A stretch of DNA of 64,000 nt, from NCBI RefSeq assembly GCF_040026395.1, contig NZ_CP157278.1, positions 2,232,001-2,296,000 on the forward strand, written 5' to 3'. Of the stretch, positions 9,089 through 17,134 are shown piece by piece. Numbering within the stretch: position 1 is the first letter of the stretch; each line of letters opens with the position of its first letter. The position numbers and the translations under genes are program-made. This DNA is from Pedobacter lusitanus (GTDB taxonomy: Bacteria; Bacteroidota; Bacteroidia; Sphingobacteriales; Sphingobacteriaceae). Below the pieces are notes generated by a model. It made no database searches. It was not told the DNA's origin and saw only the letters and a list, made by a program, of their open reading frames with translations.

Positions 9089-10525
9089 TTAAGCCACAAC
9101 AGATTGCAAAACAGGTTCAACCCCTTTTTCCTTAAGACTGCTTACAAACTGGCTGTACAATCCGACAAAACAGTCTGCAGCTTTTAAGTCTGTGCTTTTA
9201 AACGGAGATAAGCCCAGAAAATCTAAAGGGTCATTACTGGCAATATACTTTTGATCATCCGACGTTAACCAGGGCTCGGCGATCTCGTAAGACTGCCCTT
9301 TATCATCGACCAGATATCTGAGGTAATGCCTGTATGCAGCAATAAGAAATGCGACGCGCGAAAGATCCTGACCAGCTTTGATCATTTTAGTCAGGTTTGG
9401 CATAATATATACAGGAAACTTAGAAATACCATCAAAACATAATCTGCTCAGCTGATCACTTACTGAGCGATTTGCAAACCTTTCTATCAGTGTTTTTTTA
9501 TATTCCGCTAAATCTGTGCCTTCAGGAGCCGGCACGTGAGGTGTAATATCAATATCCATAAAATCACGTACATACTTAACGATATCTCCATCATGCATTG
9601 CCTGATCAACTTTACGGTAACCTTTAAGAAAAGACGGATAAGACAACAAAGTATGAGCTGCATTCAAAAGACTCAGTTTCATATTTTCAAAAGCCGTAAC
9701 ATCATTTGTAAATTCAACGCCCACTCTTTCCCAGGCTGGTCTTCCGGCAATGAAATTATCTTCTATTACCCATTGGATAAAATCTTCACAATACACCGGA
9801 GCCTGATCTTCCATTCCACTTTTTCTGTTCAGCCTTTGCACATCTTCAGCAGTTGTAGCCGGGGTGATCCTGTCAACCATACTATTAGGGAAGGTAACAT
9901 TTGTTTCAACCCACTCTGCCAAATCTTTATCCTGAGCCGCAATAAAGGTCGTGAATGCTCTTTTAGCTGTGCTTCCATTATGCTGCAGATTATCACATGA
10001 AAGAATCGTAATACAACCATTTCCACTATTTCTTCGTCTGCGCAAACCTTCAGCAATAAAACCAAAAACAGTAATCGGATGCCCCGGATTCTGCAGGTCG
10101 TGTTTTATTTTCCCGTCTTCCAGAATAAACTCATTAGTTGCTTTATCAAGGTTATATCCCCCTTCTGTAATGGTCAGCGTAATAATCTTAATCGCACTTT
10201 CTGCAATTTTATCCAGCAAAGCCTGCGGATCCTCAACAGCCCATAACAAATCCTTTAATGCACCTAACTGATAAATCTCATCCTGACCATCTCTTCCGCA
10301 TACCGTCAAGGTATAATCCAGCTGCTGTGCTCTTAAACTTTTGACAATCTTTTCATCAGAGGGTAACAGACATGCACCACAAATTGCCCATTGGCTCTGG
10401 TCCTGATCATTTAATAATTGATTGGTGTAAAATGCCTGATGTGCCCGGTGGAAGTTGCCCACTCCAATATGTAAAATACCCGCCTGGATAATTTTGCGGT
10501 CATAACGATAGGTTAGTACGTTCAT
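9089..10525 (-). CDS. Mannitol dehydrogenase family protein (polyol:NAD oxidoreductase)
   Basis: Long-chain polyol dehydrogenase of 478 residues, the normal length for mannitol 2-dehydrogenase/fructuronate reductase. It has an N-terminal Rossmann domain (GILHIGVGNFHRAHQAF with a glycine-rich turn), then NLQHNG, the characteristic DRITP, and the all-helical C-terminal domain with catalytic K-x4-N-x2-H (KLSLLNAAH). It should oxidise D-mannitol to D-fructose with NAD, in the cytoplasm. It is the first gene of the leftward operon with permease, outer-membrane protein and fructokinase; it is divergent from a LacI regulator. Fructuronate or tagaturonate reductases share the fold, but the fructokinase and absence of uronate genes favour mannitol. 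Confidence 0.85.
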   Translation of the reverse strand: MNVLTYRYDRKIIQAGILHIGVGNFHRAHQAFYTNQLLNDQDQSQWAICGACLLPSDEKIVKSLRAQQLDYTLTVCGRDGQDEIYQLGALKDLLWAVEDPQALLDKIAESAIKIITLTITEGGYNLDKATNEFILEDGKIKHDLQNPGHPITVFGFIAEGLRRRRNSGNGCITILSCDNLQHNGSTAKRAFTTFIAAQDKDLAEWVETNVTFPNSMVDRITPATTAEDVQRLNRKSGMEDQAPVYCEDFIQWVIEDNFIAGRPAWERVGVEFTNDVTAFENMKLSLLNAAHTLLSYPSFLKGYRKVDQAMHDGDIVKYVRDFMDIDITPHVPAPEGTDLAEYKKTLIERFANRSVSDQLSRLCFDGISKFPVYIMPNLTKMIKAGQDLSRVAFLIAAYRHYLRYLVDDKGQSYEIAEPWLTSDDQKYIASNDPLDFLGLSPFKSTDLKAADCFVGLYSQFVSSLKEKGVEPVLQSVVA

Positions 10526-10549
10526 ATGATATTATGCTATTTGGTTAGT

Positions 10550-10557
10550 CAAACTTA
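10550..10557 (-). promoter_or_regulatory. Candidate -7 box of the mannitol operon
   Basis: Read on the minus strand the bases are TAAGTTTG, an exact match to the Bacteroidota TAnnTTTG consensus, about 25 bases before the dehydrogenase start codon. No convincing TTTG -33 element is seen at the usual distance, as expected for a regulated promoter. Confidence 0.45.
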
Positions 10558-10603
10558 TGTCAAAGAGCATGTCGTTATAGCATGTGTACCAAGAAAGTAT
10601 CCA

Positions 10604-10636
10604 TGGGAACGTGCCCAGAATTAAGGGAACGTTCCC
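10604..10636. promoter_or_regulatory. Tandem LacI-type operators
   Basis: Two palindromes lie between the divergent regulator and operon. One is perfect, GGGAACGTTCCC at 10625-10636; the other is imperfect, TGGGAACGTGCCCA at 10604-10617. Both centre on the CG step usual for LacI-family sites, and the centres are 20 bp apart, about two helical turns, so two dimers could bind on one DNA face. Confidence 0.75.
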
Positions 10637-10653
10637 ATATAGAATTGTTTTCT

Positions 10654-10661
10654 TAGTTTTG
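10654..10661 (+). promoter_or_regulatory. Candidate -7 box of the lacI-type regulator gene
   Basis: TAGTTTTG matches TAnnTTTG exactly, 23 bases before the ATG. The perfect operator at 10625-10636 covers the region where the -33 element should be, implying that the regulator represses its own gene. Confidence 0.45.
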
Positions 10662-10684
10662 AGTGTTACCCAATAGCAAAACCT

Positions 10685-11695
10685 ATGAAACGCATCACTA
10701 TTAAAGACCTGGCTAAACATCTATTGCTATCTACTTCAACTATTTCCAGAGCTTTGGTAAATGATAAGAACATCCATCCTGACACCAAGAAAAAGATACT
10801 GGATGCAGCCGAAAAATTAGGCTACAAACCTAATCCGACAGCACTCAATTTAAAATATGGACAATCAAAAAACATAGGTTTTGTAGTTCCCGAAATGATC
10901 ACCCCTTTTTCTTCTACAGTACTTCGGGGTATCCAGAACATTTTATATCCGCTTGGTTACAGGATTATCATTATGCAATCAGATGAAAATCCATTGATAG
11001 AAAGAAAAAATCTGTTGCTTCTGGAAGAGTTTAATGTCGATGGAATCATTATCAATTTATGCCATGAAACTTATAATCATGATGTCTATCAGCAAATCAT
11101 AGACCGGGGAATTCCGCTTGTATTTTTTGACAGAATTCCGGATAAATCACTGGATGCCCCAAAAGTAATGGTGAATGATAATATCAAAGCCTCCTTAATG
11201 ATAGAACATTTGATTGATACCGGACGAAAAAAGATTGTCCATATCATGGGACCTTCAACTATCCGCAATGCAACTGAAAGAGCTATGGGTTATAAACGAA
11301 TACTCACCAAGCATGGTATTTTTGATCCGGATTTATTGATAAAAACCGAAGGCGCTTCGTTTGAACACGGAAGAATTGCCGCACAACAATTATTGAGCAA
11401 AAACATCGAATTCGACAGCATTTTTGCATTCACAGACACACTGGCAATTGGTGCGATGAACTATCTGCTGGAACAAGGCATCCAAATACCCGAAGAGGTA
11501 GCAATCGCGAGTTTTTCCGGAACTGAACTGGCTACTATTGTTCATCCTCAGTTAACCAGCGTAGAGCAGCCACTGGTTCAAATGGGTGAAGTTGCTGCAG
11601 GACTGATCCTGGAAAAGATTAAGGATAACACCATTTCGAACAAAACAATTGTGATGGATGCAGCGCTGATTTACAGGGCCTCTACCCGGGGCTAG
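10685..11695 (+). CDS. LacI-family transcriptional regulator of the mannitol operon
   Basis: A 336-residue regulator of normal family length. The N-terminal helix-turn-helix (ITIKDLAKHLLLSTSTISRAL) and hinge helix region (LGYKPNPTALNLKYGQS) are followed by a periplasmic-binding-protein-like effector domain (NIGFVVPEM...LLEEFNVDGIIINL...VFFDRIP...FDSIFAFTDTLAIGAM...VAIASFSGTELA...TSVEQP). It is divergent from the mannitol operon with two palindromic operators in between, so it most likely represses that operon and itself until a polyol or its product binds. The effector is unknown. Confidence 0.9.
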   Translation: MKRITIKDLAKHLLLSTSTISRALVNDKNIHPDTKKKILDAAEKLGYKPNPTALNLKYGQSKNIGFVVPEMITPFSSTVLRGIQNILYPLGYRIIIMQSDENPLIERKNLLLLEEFNVDGIIINLCHETYNHDVYQQIIDRGIPLVFFDRIPDKSLDAPKVMVNDNIKASLMIEHLIDTGRKKIVHIMGPSTIRNATERAMGYKRILTKHGIFDPDLLIKTEGASFEHGRIAAQQLLSKNIEFDSIFAFTDTLAIGAMNYLLEQGIQIPEEVAIASFSGTELATIVHPQLTSVEQPLVQMGEVAAGLILEKIKDNTISNKTIVMDAALIYRASTRG

Positions 11696-11877
11696 CAAAA
11701 TATTTTTTACCCTCTGTCAGGAATTTCACTTAACATCTTTCTTTCATAAAACAACTAAACATTTGTTTAGTATTTATAAATAATTAAATTAGCTGTGTGA
11801 ACGTATTCCTCAAATAAGAGAAAGAATGAACCTTCTTGTCTTATTGCCTTCTAACCTTTACCACACCTAAATTAAAA

Positions 11878-12861
11878 ATGAATAGAAAAGAGTTTTTATC
11901 CAGAACAGGACTTGCCGGGGGAGCGCTCCTGATTAGTCGTTATCCTGAACTGGAACCACGAAATAAAACGATCAGGTTTGGTGTCATCGCTGATCTTCAC
12001 CATGATATTATGCATGATGGTATAAACCGTTTATCTGCCTTCATAGATCAAATGAATGTCGAAAACCCCGATTTCATTATTCAAATGGGTGATCTTTGCC
12101 AACCTAAAAAAGAAAATCTTCCACTCATGGAGGTCTGGAATAAATTCAAAGGACCTGCCTATCATGTCATAGGAAATCACGATACAGATGGCGGATTCAC
12201 CCGCGACCAGGTAGTAGCATTCTGGAAGGCAAAAGCAAAATACTATTCCTTTGATGCCAATGGCTTTCATTTTGTAGTACTTGATGGAAATGAGCATAAT
12301 GAAAGTGAGTCGCGCCCGGTTGGTTATGCCCGTTATATCTCGCCAGTACAACTGGAATGGCTAAAGAAAGATCTGGAGGGCACAACACTTCCAACAATAG
12401 TACTTTGTCACCAGGGGCTGGATAACGACGCAGGGGGGCTTGAAAATGGCACATTGCTAAGATATACCCTTGAACAGGCCAATCAAAAAATGCATAAAGT
12501 GATACTCGTGCTTAGCGGACACCATCATCAGGATTACTACAATCAGATCAATGATATACATTATGTGCAGATAAACAGCGCATCTTATCAATGGGTAGGC
12601 GAAAAATATAAAGAGATCCGTTACTCCACAGCAATTGATAAGGCACATCCGAATATAAAATATACAGTTCCTTATAAAGATCCCCTATGGGCAACCATTG
12701 AAATTGATCAGCAGAGAAGAATTAAAATCAAAGGCAAAAAGACTGTATTTGTGGGCTCTTCCCCAACAACTCTCGGAGTAGATACAAGTGAATATATCTA
12801 TCCGATAGTTCCTTATATTTCAGACAGAAATCTTGCAAAAACCAATCATCTAAGTTTTTAA
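11878..12861 (+). CDS. Secreted calcineurin-like metallophosphoesterase
   Basis: A 327-residue binuclear metal phosphoesterase. Metal-binding blocks appear in order: DLHHD (Asp-x-His), QMGDL, GNHD, a central His in LCHQG, and SGHHH. The chosen start MNRKEFLSRTGLAGGALLIS (11878) resembles Bacteroidota phosphoesterases exported by a Tat-like signal, though only one Arg is in the usual place, so the export route is uncertain. An upstream in-frame TTG at 11836 only adds an unlikely extension. The stop is followed three bases later by the EEP-family gene, so the two are probably co-transcribed and hydrolyse phosphate esters outside the cytoplasm. Confidence 0.8.
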   Translation: MNRKEFLSRTGLAGGALLISRYPELEPRNKTIRFGVIADLHHDIMHDGINRLSAFIDQMNVENPDFIIQMGDLCQPKKENLPLMEVWNKFKGPAYHVIGNHDTDGGFTRDQVVAFWKAKAKYYSFDANGFHFVVLDGNEHNESESRPVGYARYISPVQLEWLKKDLEGTTLPTIVLCHQGLDNDAGGLENGTLLRYTLEQANQKMHKVILVLSGHHHQDYYNQINDIHYVQINSASYQWVGEKYKEIRYSTAIDKAHPNIKYTVPYKDPLWATIEIDQQRRIKIKGKKTVFVGSSPTTLGVDTSEYIYPIVPYISDRNLAKTNHLSF

Positions 12862-12864
12862 TCA

Positions 12865-13740
12865 GTGAAATACATATTACGTTTACCCGTACTTTTTATC
12901 ATCCTGTTTTTCACCACATCATTCAGGCCCGCAAAAAAAAAGGATCTTGTTGTAATTACCTATAACATTTGGAATGGATTTGAAAATCAGCTTCAGCGGA
13001 GAAACACCTTTATCAAATGGGCAAAAAAACAAAATGCTGATGTAATAGCTTTTGAAGAACTGAATAACTTTACCCAGCAATCCTTTTCTGCACTGGCAAA
13101 AACCTGGGGGCACCCATATGCCGTTATCGTCAAAGAAAGCGGATATCCTGTTGGCATTTCTTCCAGTTACCCTATCACCAATGTTTACAAACTGATCAAT
13201 GGAATGCATCATGGATGTTTATATGCCGAAATAAAAGGGATCAGTTTCTTTGTTGTGCATTTCTCTCCATTCAGCAGTGCCAAAAGATTGCAGGAAGCCA
13301 GTGCGGTCATTCAGCTCTTAAAAGAGAAAGGCAAGCTGAAAAAACGAACAGTTATTCTTGGCGATTTCAATGCCTTTTCTCCAAATGACAGTTCCTTTTA
13401 TGCAGAAACCGGCATCAGAGATAGTATGTATATTGCTCAGCAAAAAAACAGCGTACTTCAGAATTTGAATGAGCAACATGAGCTGGATTTTCAGGTTATC
13501 CGTGCCTTTATGCTGGCTGGCTTTAATGACAGTTTTTCTTTATTTAATAAAACATTTATAGCCAGCTATCCCTCAAAAGTCTATTTCAATGTTCCGCTGA
13601 GCGAGAAAATAAGAATTGATCATATACTACTTTCCGGGAAGATGAAAACTTCCTGTAAAAAGACAGAAATTATCAAAGATAATGTTACAGATACCCTTTC
13701 TGATCATTATCCTGTTAAAGCGGTCTTCAACGTACAATAA
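12865..13740 (+). CDS. Secreted endonuclease/exonuclease/phosphatase (EEP) family protein
   Basis: A 291-residue EEP-fold hydrolase. The start is GTG, three bases after the metallophosphoesterase stop, and gives the only reading with a signal sequence (hydrophobic LPVLFIILFFTTSF). The catalytic blocks are ITYNIWNG, AFEELN (metal-binding Glu), HFSPFSS, LGDFNAF (Asp, Asn) and the final SDHYPV (Asp-His pair). The fold serves DNases, sphingomyelinases and inositol phosphatases; the partner phosphoesterase suggests phosphodiester or phosphomonoester scavenging. The substrate cannot be told from sequence. A second, unrelated EEP copy lies at 28272-29078. Confidence 0.75.
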   Translation: MKYILRLPVLFIILFFTTSFRPAKKKDLVVITYNIWNGFENQLQRRNTFIKWAKKQNADVIAFEELNNFTQQSFSALAKTWGHPYAVIVKESGYPVGISSSYPITNVYKLINGMHHGCLYAEIKGISFFVVHFSPFSSAKRLQEASAVIQLLKEKGKLKKRTVILGDFNAFSPNDSSFYAETGIRDSMYIAQQKNSVLQNLNEQHELDFQVIRAFMLAGFNDSFSLFNKTFIASYPSKVYFNVPLSEKIRIDHILLSGKMKTSCKKTEIIKDNVTDTLSDHYPVKAVFNVQ

Positions 13741-13772
13741 GCGGCAAAAAATCTTTTACAACCAGCTTATCC

Positions 13773-13814
13773 AATGTTTTATATAATTCGTTAAACCGAA
13801 TTATATAAAACATT
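13773..13814. terminator. Perfect 18-bp AT-rich inverted repeat
   Basis: AATGTTTTATATAATTCG at 13773-13790 and its exact reverse complement at 13797-13814, with a six-base loop, start 33 bases after the EEP stop. A terminator of the phosphoesterase pair is the simplest reading. It is unusually AT-rich and also lies 54 bases before the next gene, so it might instead be an operator. Confidence 0.55.
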
Positions 13815-13867
13815 TTCAAAATTCTATAAGACATATATTTTTTGAAGGAGCATCTTTGCTTCTTCTC

Positions 13868-14275
13868 ATGAAAAGACTGTTTTCCATATTTCTTTCACTT
13901 TTGTTACTGATAGTATCCGTAGGATTTACAGCCAGTACACACTTTTGTAAAGGTATTGTGATGGAAACACCGTTATGTCACCAATCTCAGAAGAAAGCCT
14001 GTTCGGATTGTATCACCAAAAATAATCAGAAAAGAAATAATAAAAGTTGCTGCCGGTTCGAAACCCGGAATATTAAACTAACAGAAAAAATTCAGGAAAA
14101 TTCACAACAGAATAATGTATTTAAGTTTTCGGGAGCTGCTGTTCTGCAGCGTTATACTGGAACCGTTTTTGATCCGAATACAACATTAACAGTCTCACCA
14201 AATCCCGCATTTACATTTCCCAGCCCGCTGAAGAGCAATCCGCTCTATATCATGCATTGCGTTTACAGAATATAG
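13868..14275 (+). CDS. HYC_CC_PP-type small exported Cys protein
   Basis: A 135-residue exported protein; the ATG at 13868 opens a signal peptide (MKRLFSIFLSLLLLIVSVGFTAS). The mature region has the HFCKG block, a CxxC (ACSDC), a double Cys SCCRFE, and a Pro-containing tail (FPSPLK), which fits the Bacteroidota HYC_CC_PP family. Members are often found near copper and heavy-metal efflux genes; their function is not established. Here the next gene is another Cys-rich exported protein, so a metal-related role is inferred. There is no efflux pump nearby. Confidence 0.6.
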   Translation: MKRLFSIFLSLLLLIVSVGFTASTHFCKGIVMETPLCHQSQKKACSDCITKNNQKRNNKSCCRFETRNIKLTEKIQENSQQNNVFKFSGAAVLQRYTGTVFDPNTTLTVSPNPAFTFPSPLKSNPLYIMHCVYRI

Positions 14276-14443
14276 ACAATCGCGTCTTCTAATCGCCGTC
14301 AGTTCATCAATAGATAAGCTGATTAATCACTAATTTCCAATCTATTCGCTATACCTGAAATATCTGCAAAGCCGGATAATGCTGATCATATTTCTATGAT
14401 CCAGCGAAGACATTGAAGCGAAAAAACAGTTAAAAACAAAAAC

Positions 14444-14911
14444 ATGATAAAATCATTCATTCAAATCTTATGCATTGCTGTGTTATCAGCAGTATTATTT
14501 ATTGCCTGCAATTCAAAAAGCAAGTCAACAGCAACAAAACAATCACCTGCATTAGTTCAGCAAGCAGACCTCAGCCCTGATTCTAAATCTGCAGAACCAA
14601 TTCCCGCAGCCCGTATAACCTATAAAAAAGGTGATCGTGTGCCTAATGAAGAGGTCTGTATGGTAAACGATGCTCATATGGGCAAAAAACAGATTGAGGT
14701 GCCCTACAAAGGGAAGATCTATTATGGCTGCTGCGAAATGTGCGTTAAGCGCATCCCTTCAGATGAAACCGTACGTATGGCTACCGATCCGCTGACTGGG
14801 AAAAAAGTAGATAAAACCGATGCTTATATTGTGCTGCTTAATAACGAAGGAAGCGTTGCCTATTTTGCAAGCGAAAAGAATTACAAACAGTTTTCAGCTA
14901 AACAACAATAA
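14444..14911 (+). CDS. Lipoprotein with TRASH/YHS-like metal-binding Cys motif (MlpB-type)
   Basis: A 155-residue lipoprotein: SPII signal with lipobox FIAC, a low-complexity linker, then a compact domain with VPNEEVCMVND and YYGCCEMCVKRI, and near the end VAYFASEKNYKQF. The Cys arrangement and the final FAS..NY..F phrase resemble YHS/TRASH-like heavy-metal-binding domains (the MlpB lipoprotein type). It should sit in the cell envelope and bind copper or a similar metal, which is inferred from the family. It follows the HYC_CC_PP gene on the same strand 168 bases away and ends just before a very strong hairpin. Confidence 0.65.
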   Translation: MIKSFIQILCIAVLSAVLFIACNSKSKSTATKQSPALVQQADLSPDSKSAEPIPAARITYKKGDRVPNEEVCMVNDAHMGKKQIEVPYKGKIYYGCCEMCVKRIPSDETVRMATDPLTGKKVDKTDAYIVLLNNEGSVAYFASEKNYKQFSAKQQ

Positions 14912-14920
14912 TAACAGATA

Positions 14921-14968
14921 TCTAAAGGTAAAATAAGCTTCAAAAATGAAGCTTATTTTACCTTTAGA
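14921..14968. terminator. Perfect 22-bp inverted repeat, bidirectional terminator overlapping a gene end
   Basis: Arms 14921-14942 and 14947-14968 are exact reverse complements around an AAAA loop. The right arm contains the last codons and stop of the leftward gene (LKVK-stop), and its copy lies just outside the rightward gene. This serves both convergent genes as a terminator. Confidence 0.8.
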
Positions 14969-15678
14969 TAAGTCCCTTCAAGAGTGGCATTAAATCCAAA
15001 CTCACAATTACTTGCGCCAGTTTTATCCAGTGAAGAAATGATTAAAAACCCGTTATAAAAAGTAACATCAAATTTGCAGGATTTATTAATATCAATCACA
15101 AATGCATTATCTTTTATAATTATTCCGGTGCCGGATGCATCAGCCTGATTTCGGGCCGGATCACTCGTCACAGATCCAATTTCATAGGTATAAGTATTAT
15201 TTTTATCTTTTTTAATCTCAATACTTCCCTGATAACCTTTTTCACCATATTGATAAGTATAGGTACCGGCTAAAGTTACAGGCAAAAAGGTCTCCTGCCT
15301 GGCCTCACCATCTTTCAGCATTAAATGAATAACGTAGCTGGCCTTTTTTCCTATTGGATTCCAGGCTCCTGAAAGTTTACCAGCTTTCCATTTTACATTG
15401 ATCACTGCACCAATCGTTCCATCTTTCCCATATTCTTCCATAATATAGTCCCCCCCGGTATTTACATAGCCGATAATTCTGATAGGTAGTTTTGCTTTTG
15501 TATTTAAATAGCGGATGTTACCCAGAATCATATTTTTTGAAACCGTAAAATCTAAGCTGACCGGTATCTTTTTGTCTATTGTTCCTACAAGGCTGTATGC
15601 TTTTGGCGCCGCTATTTTCTTTTCCTGAGCATGGCAAACCCCAATGGTTAATAATAAGATGAGTAATAAGTTTTTCAT
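14953..15678 (-). CDS. Secreted hypothetical beta-rich protein
   Basis: A 241-residue protein with a signal peptide (MKNLLLILLLTIGVCHAQ). The rest is rich in short beta-strand-like segments (YSLVGTIDKKIPVSLDF, GNIRYL, GAVINVKWKAGKLSGAWNP, TLAGTYTYQYGEKGYQGSIEIKKD), in two similar halves that suggest a lipocalin-like or repeated beta-sandwich fold. Two Cys in the second half may form a disulfide. I recognise no named family. It stands alone between a shared terminator and a divergent acetyltransferase. Confidence 0.65.
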   Translation of the reverse strand: MKNLLLILLLTIGVCHAQEKKIAAPKAYSLVGTIDKKIPVSLDFTVSKNMILGNIRYLNTKAKLPIRIIGYVNTGGDYIMEEYGKDGTIGAVINVKWKAGKLSGAWNPIGKKASYVIHLMLKDGEARQETFLPVTLAGTYTYQYGEKGYQGSIEIKKDKNNTYTYEIGSVTSDPARNQADASGTGIIIKDNAFVIDINKSCKFDVTFYNGFLIISSLDKTGASNCEFGFNATLEGTYLKVK

Positions 15679-15747
15679 TGATTTAATGGTAATGAAACTA
15701 TCGTGTAATATTTGCTATTTTTCACAAAGATTCGCAAATTACAAAAT

Positions 15748-16257
15748 ATGTTAGAGACTGAAAGACTTCTGCTCAGACCAGCAGCTCCCGGTGATTTACA
15801 AAGTTTATTTGCTATTTACGGTGATCCGGAAACCAACCTGAGTAATCCGGCTGGTCCGCTGGCCAGTCCTGAAAAAGCAAAGGAAGTCCTGCAAAAATGG
15901 ATTTCCCACTGGGAGAAGCATGGATTTGGGGTGTGGGCAATAACCTTAAAGGAAGATCCCCAATCTGTTATCGGATTTGGTGGGCTATCCTTAAAAAATT
16001 ATGGAAATACAGAACGTCTTAATCTGGGTTATCGTTTTGCCACAACTGCCTGGGGTAAAGGCTATGCAACAGAAATGTGTCTGGCAAACCTGGACTTTGC
16101 CTTTAACCAGCTCAAACAAACAGAAGTTTATGCGGTTGTACGTCCTCAGAACATCGCATCAATCAAAGTGCTGGAAAAAATTGGTATGCTCAATACTGAC
16201 ACCCTCGATGACGTACCAGGAGAATCATATAGTTTAATCTATAAGCTGATAGTTTAG
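15748..16257 (+). CDS. GNAT-family N-acetyltransferase, RimJ/RimL type
   Basis: A 169-residue cytoplasmic acetyltransferase with the RimJ/RimL opening LETERLLLRPAAPGDL, GVWAITLKED, IGFGGL, the acetyl-CoA loop in TTAWGKGYATEM and the closing VRPQNIASIKVLEKIGM. The ATG at 15748 gives the family start; an upstream TTG reading would add 12 residues. Targets may be a protein N-terminus or small amine. Its end overlaps the 3' end of the convergent acetolactate decarboxylase by four bases. Confidence 0.85.
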   Translation: MLETERLLLRPAAPGDLQSLFAIYGDPETNLSNPAGPLASPEKAKEVLQKWISHWEKHGFGVWAITLKEDPQSVIGFGGLSLKNYGNTERLNLGYRFATTAWGKGYATEMCLANLDFAFNQLKQTEVYAVVRPQNIASIKVLEKIGMLNTDTLDDVPGESYSLIYKLIV

Positions 16258-17099
16258 TTCTTCCCACCCCGCTCTACACTTTTAATATCCTCTTCCCTGT
16301 TCTTTTTAAAGTCAAAATGTTCAAAGTCTTTAGTTGCAGGAGGCAGTATGGTATAACTGTCCAGCGTATTAATCTCAATAACGATATCATCTGTTAACAG
16401 GTCAATGATATGCCCGCCAGCATCTTTCTGATCAGATAAATAATGAAAATGATAACCCGAAATATTTGTGTTATCCATAAAATAAGGCAGTCTGTATCCT
16501 ATCAGATCTCCCTGACAATCCTGATGATTAAAAAACTGCTGCAGATTCAGCATTTCAGCCAGCGGAGTATGCTGATGCGCTTTAACCGGAGGAAAGGCTC
16601 TGGTCTTAACCATTTTGAATTTCCCTTTGACATGGATGGCATACATCCCATTTACATTAGTCAGCACACTATCCAGATAATGAAAAAGAGCGGTTTTATT
16701 CAATCCCTTAGGCGGAGTAAGCGTCCGGTCAGCATGAAAGAAATTGACCATTGAAAAAGAAGTAAGATCCTGATCATCTACCGGGATAGTTTTACCGGTA
16801 TGCTGCGTTTTGTAAACTTTACCCTGGAACACCATAATCTCTCCATCTAACTTATCAGGAGCTCCAAGACCAAAATCACCATGTTTTTTGAGTAACTTAT
16901 AAGGATAAAAACCATCGTAAAGACCACCGATCAGCCCTCCGCCAATACCAACGGTAAACAAGGTATTAGGTATGGTGTCCTGAACCCCGTTACTTTTAAC
17001 AGCAGGATATATATTTACTGAGCTTACAGCAGGACTGGCTAGGGATAGAAATAAACCTGTAGTCAGTATAAAAACGGAGGTTAAGCTATTGATACGCAT
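16254..17099 (-). CDS. budA: Alpha-acetolactate decarboxylase, exported form
   Basis: Zinc enzyme converting 2-acetolactate to acetoin. The core GDFGLGAPDKLDGEIMVFQGKVY and the metal ligands H-x-H-x10-H (GYHFHYLSDQKDAGGH) match the family, whose zinc is held by three such histidines, and DLLTDDIVIEI closes the domain. The N-terminus has a clear signal peptide (RINSLTSVFILTTGLFLSLASPAVS) and a linker of about 40 residues, so the enzyme is probably periplasmic or secreted; no acetolactate synthase gene lies nearby. Function is confident; the physiological use outside the cytoplasm is unclear. Confidence 0.85.
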   Translation of the reverse strand: MRINSLTSVFILTTGLFLSLASPAVSSVNIYPAVKSNGVQDTIPNTLFTVGIGGGLIGGLYDGFYPYKLLKKHGDFGLGAPDKLDGEIMVFQGKVYKTQHTGKTIPVDDQDLTSFSMVNFFHADRTLTPPKGLNKTALFHYLDSVLTNVNGMYAIHVKGKFKMVKTRAFPPVKAHQHTPLAEMLNLQQFFNHQDCQGDLIGYRLPYFMDNTNISGYHFHYLSDQKDAGGHIIDLLTDDIVIEINTLDSYTILPPATKDFEHFDFKKNREEDIKSVERGGKN

Positions 17100-17134
17100 C
17101 GGCTTTCGGATTTCAGGTAAATGTACATACCTGA

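Noticed and set aside
9536..10000. 154-codon plus-strand frame inside the mannitol dehydrogenase gene
   Set aside because: It is antisense to a clear enzyme gene, has no recognisable domain and no promoter; it is a shadow of the real gene.
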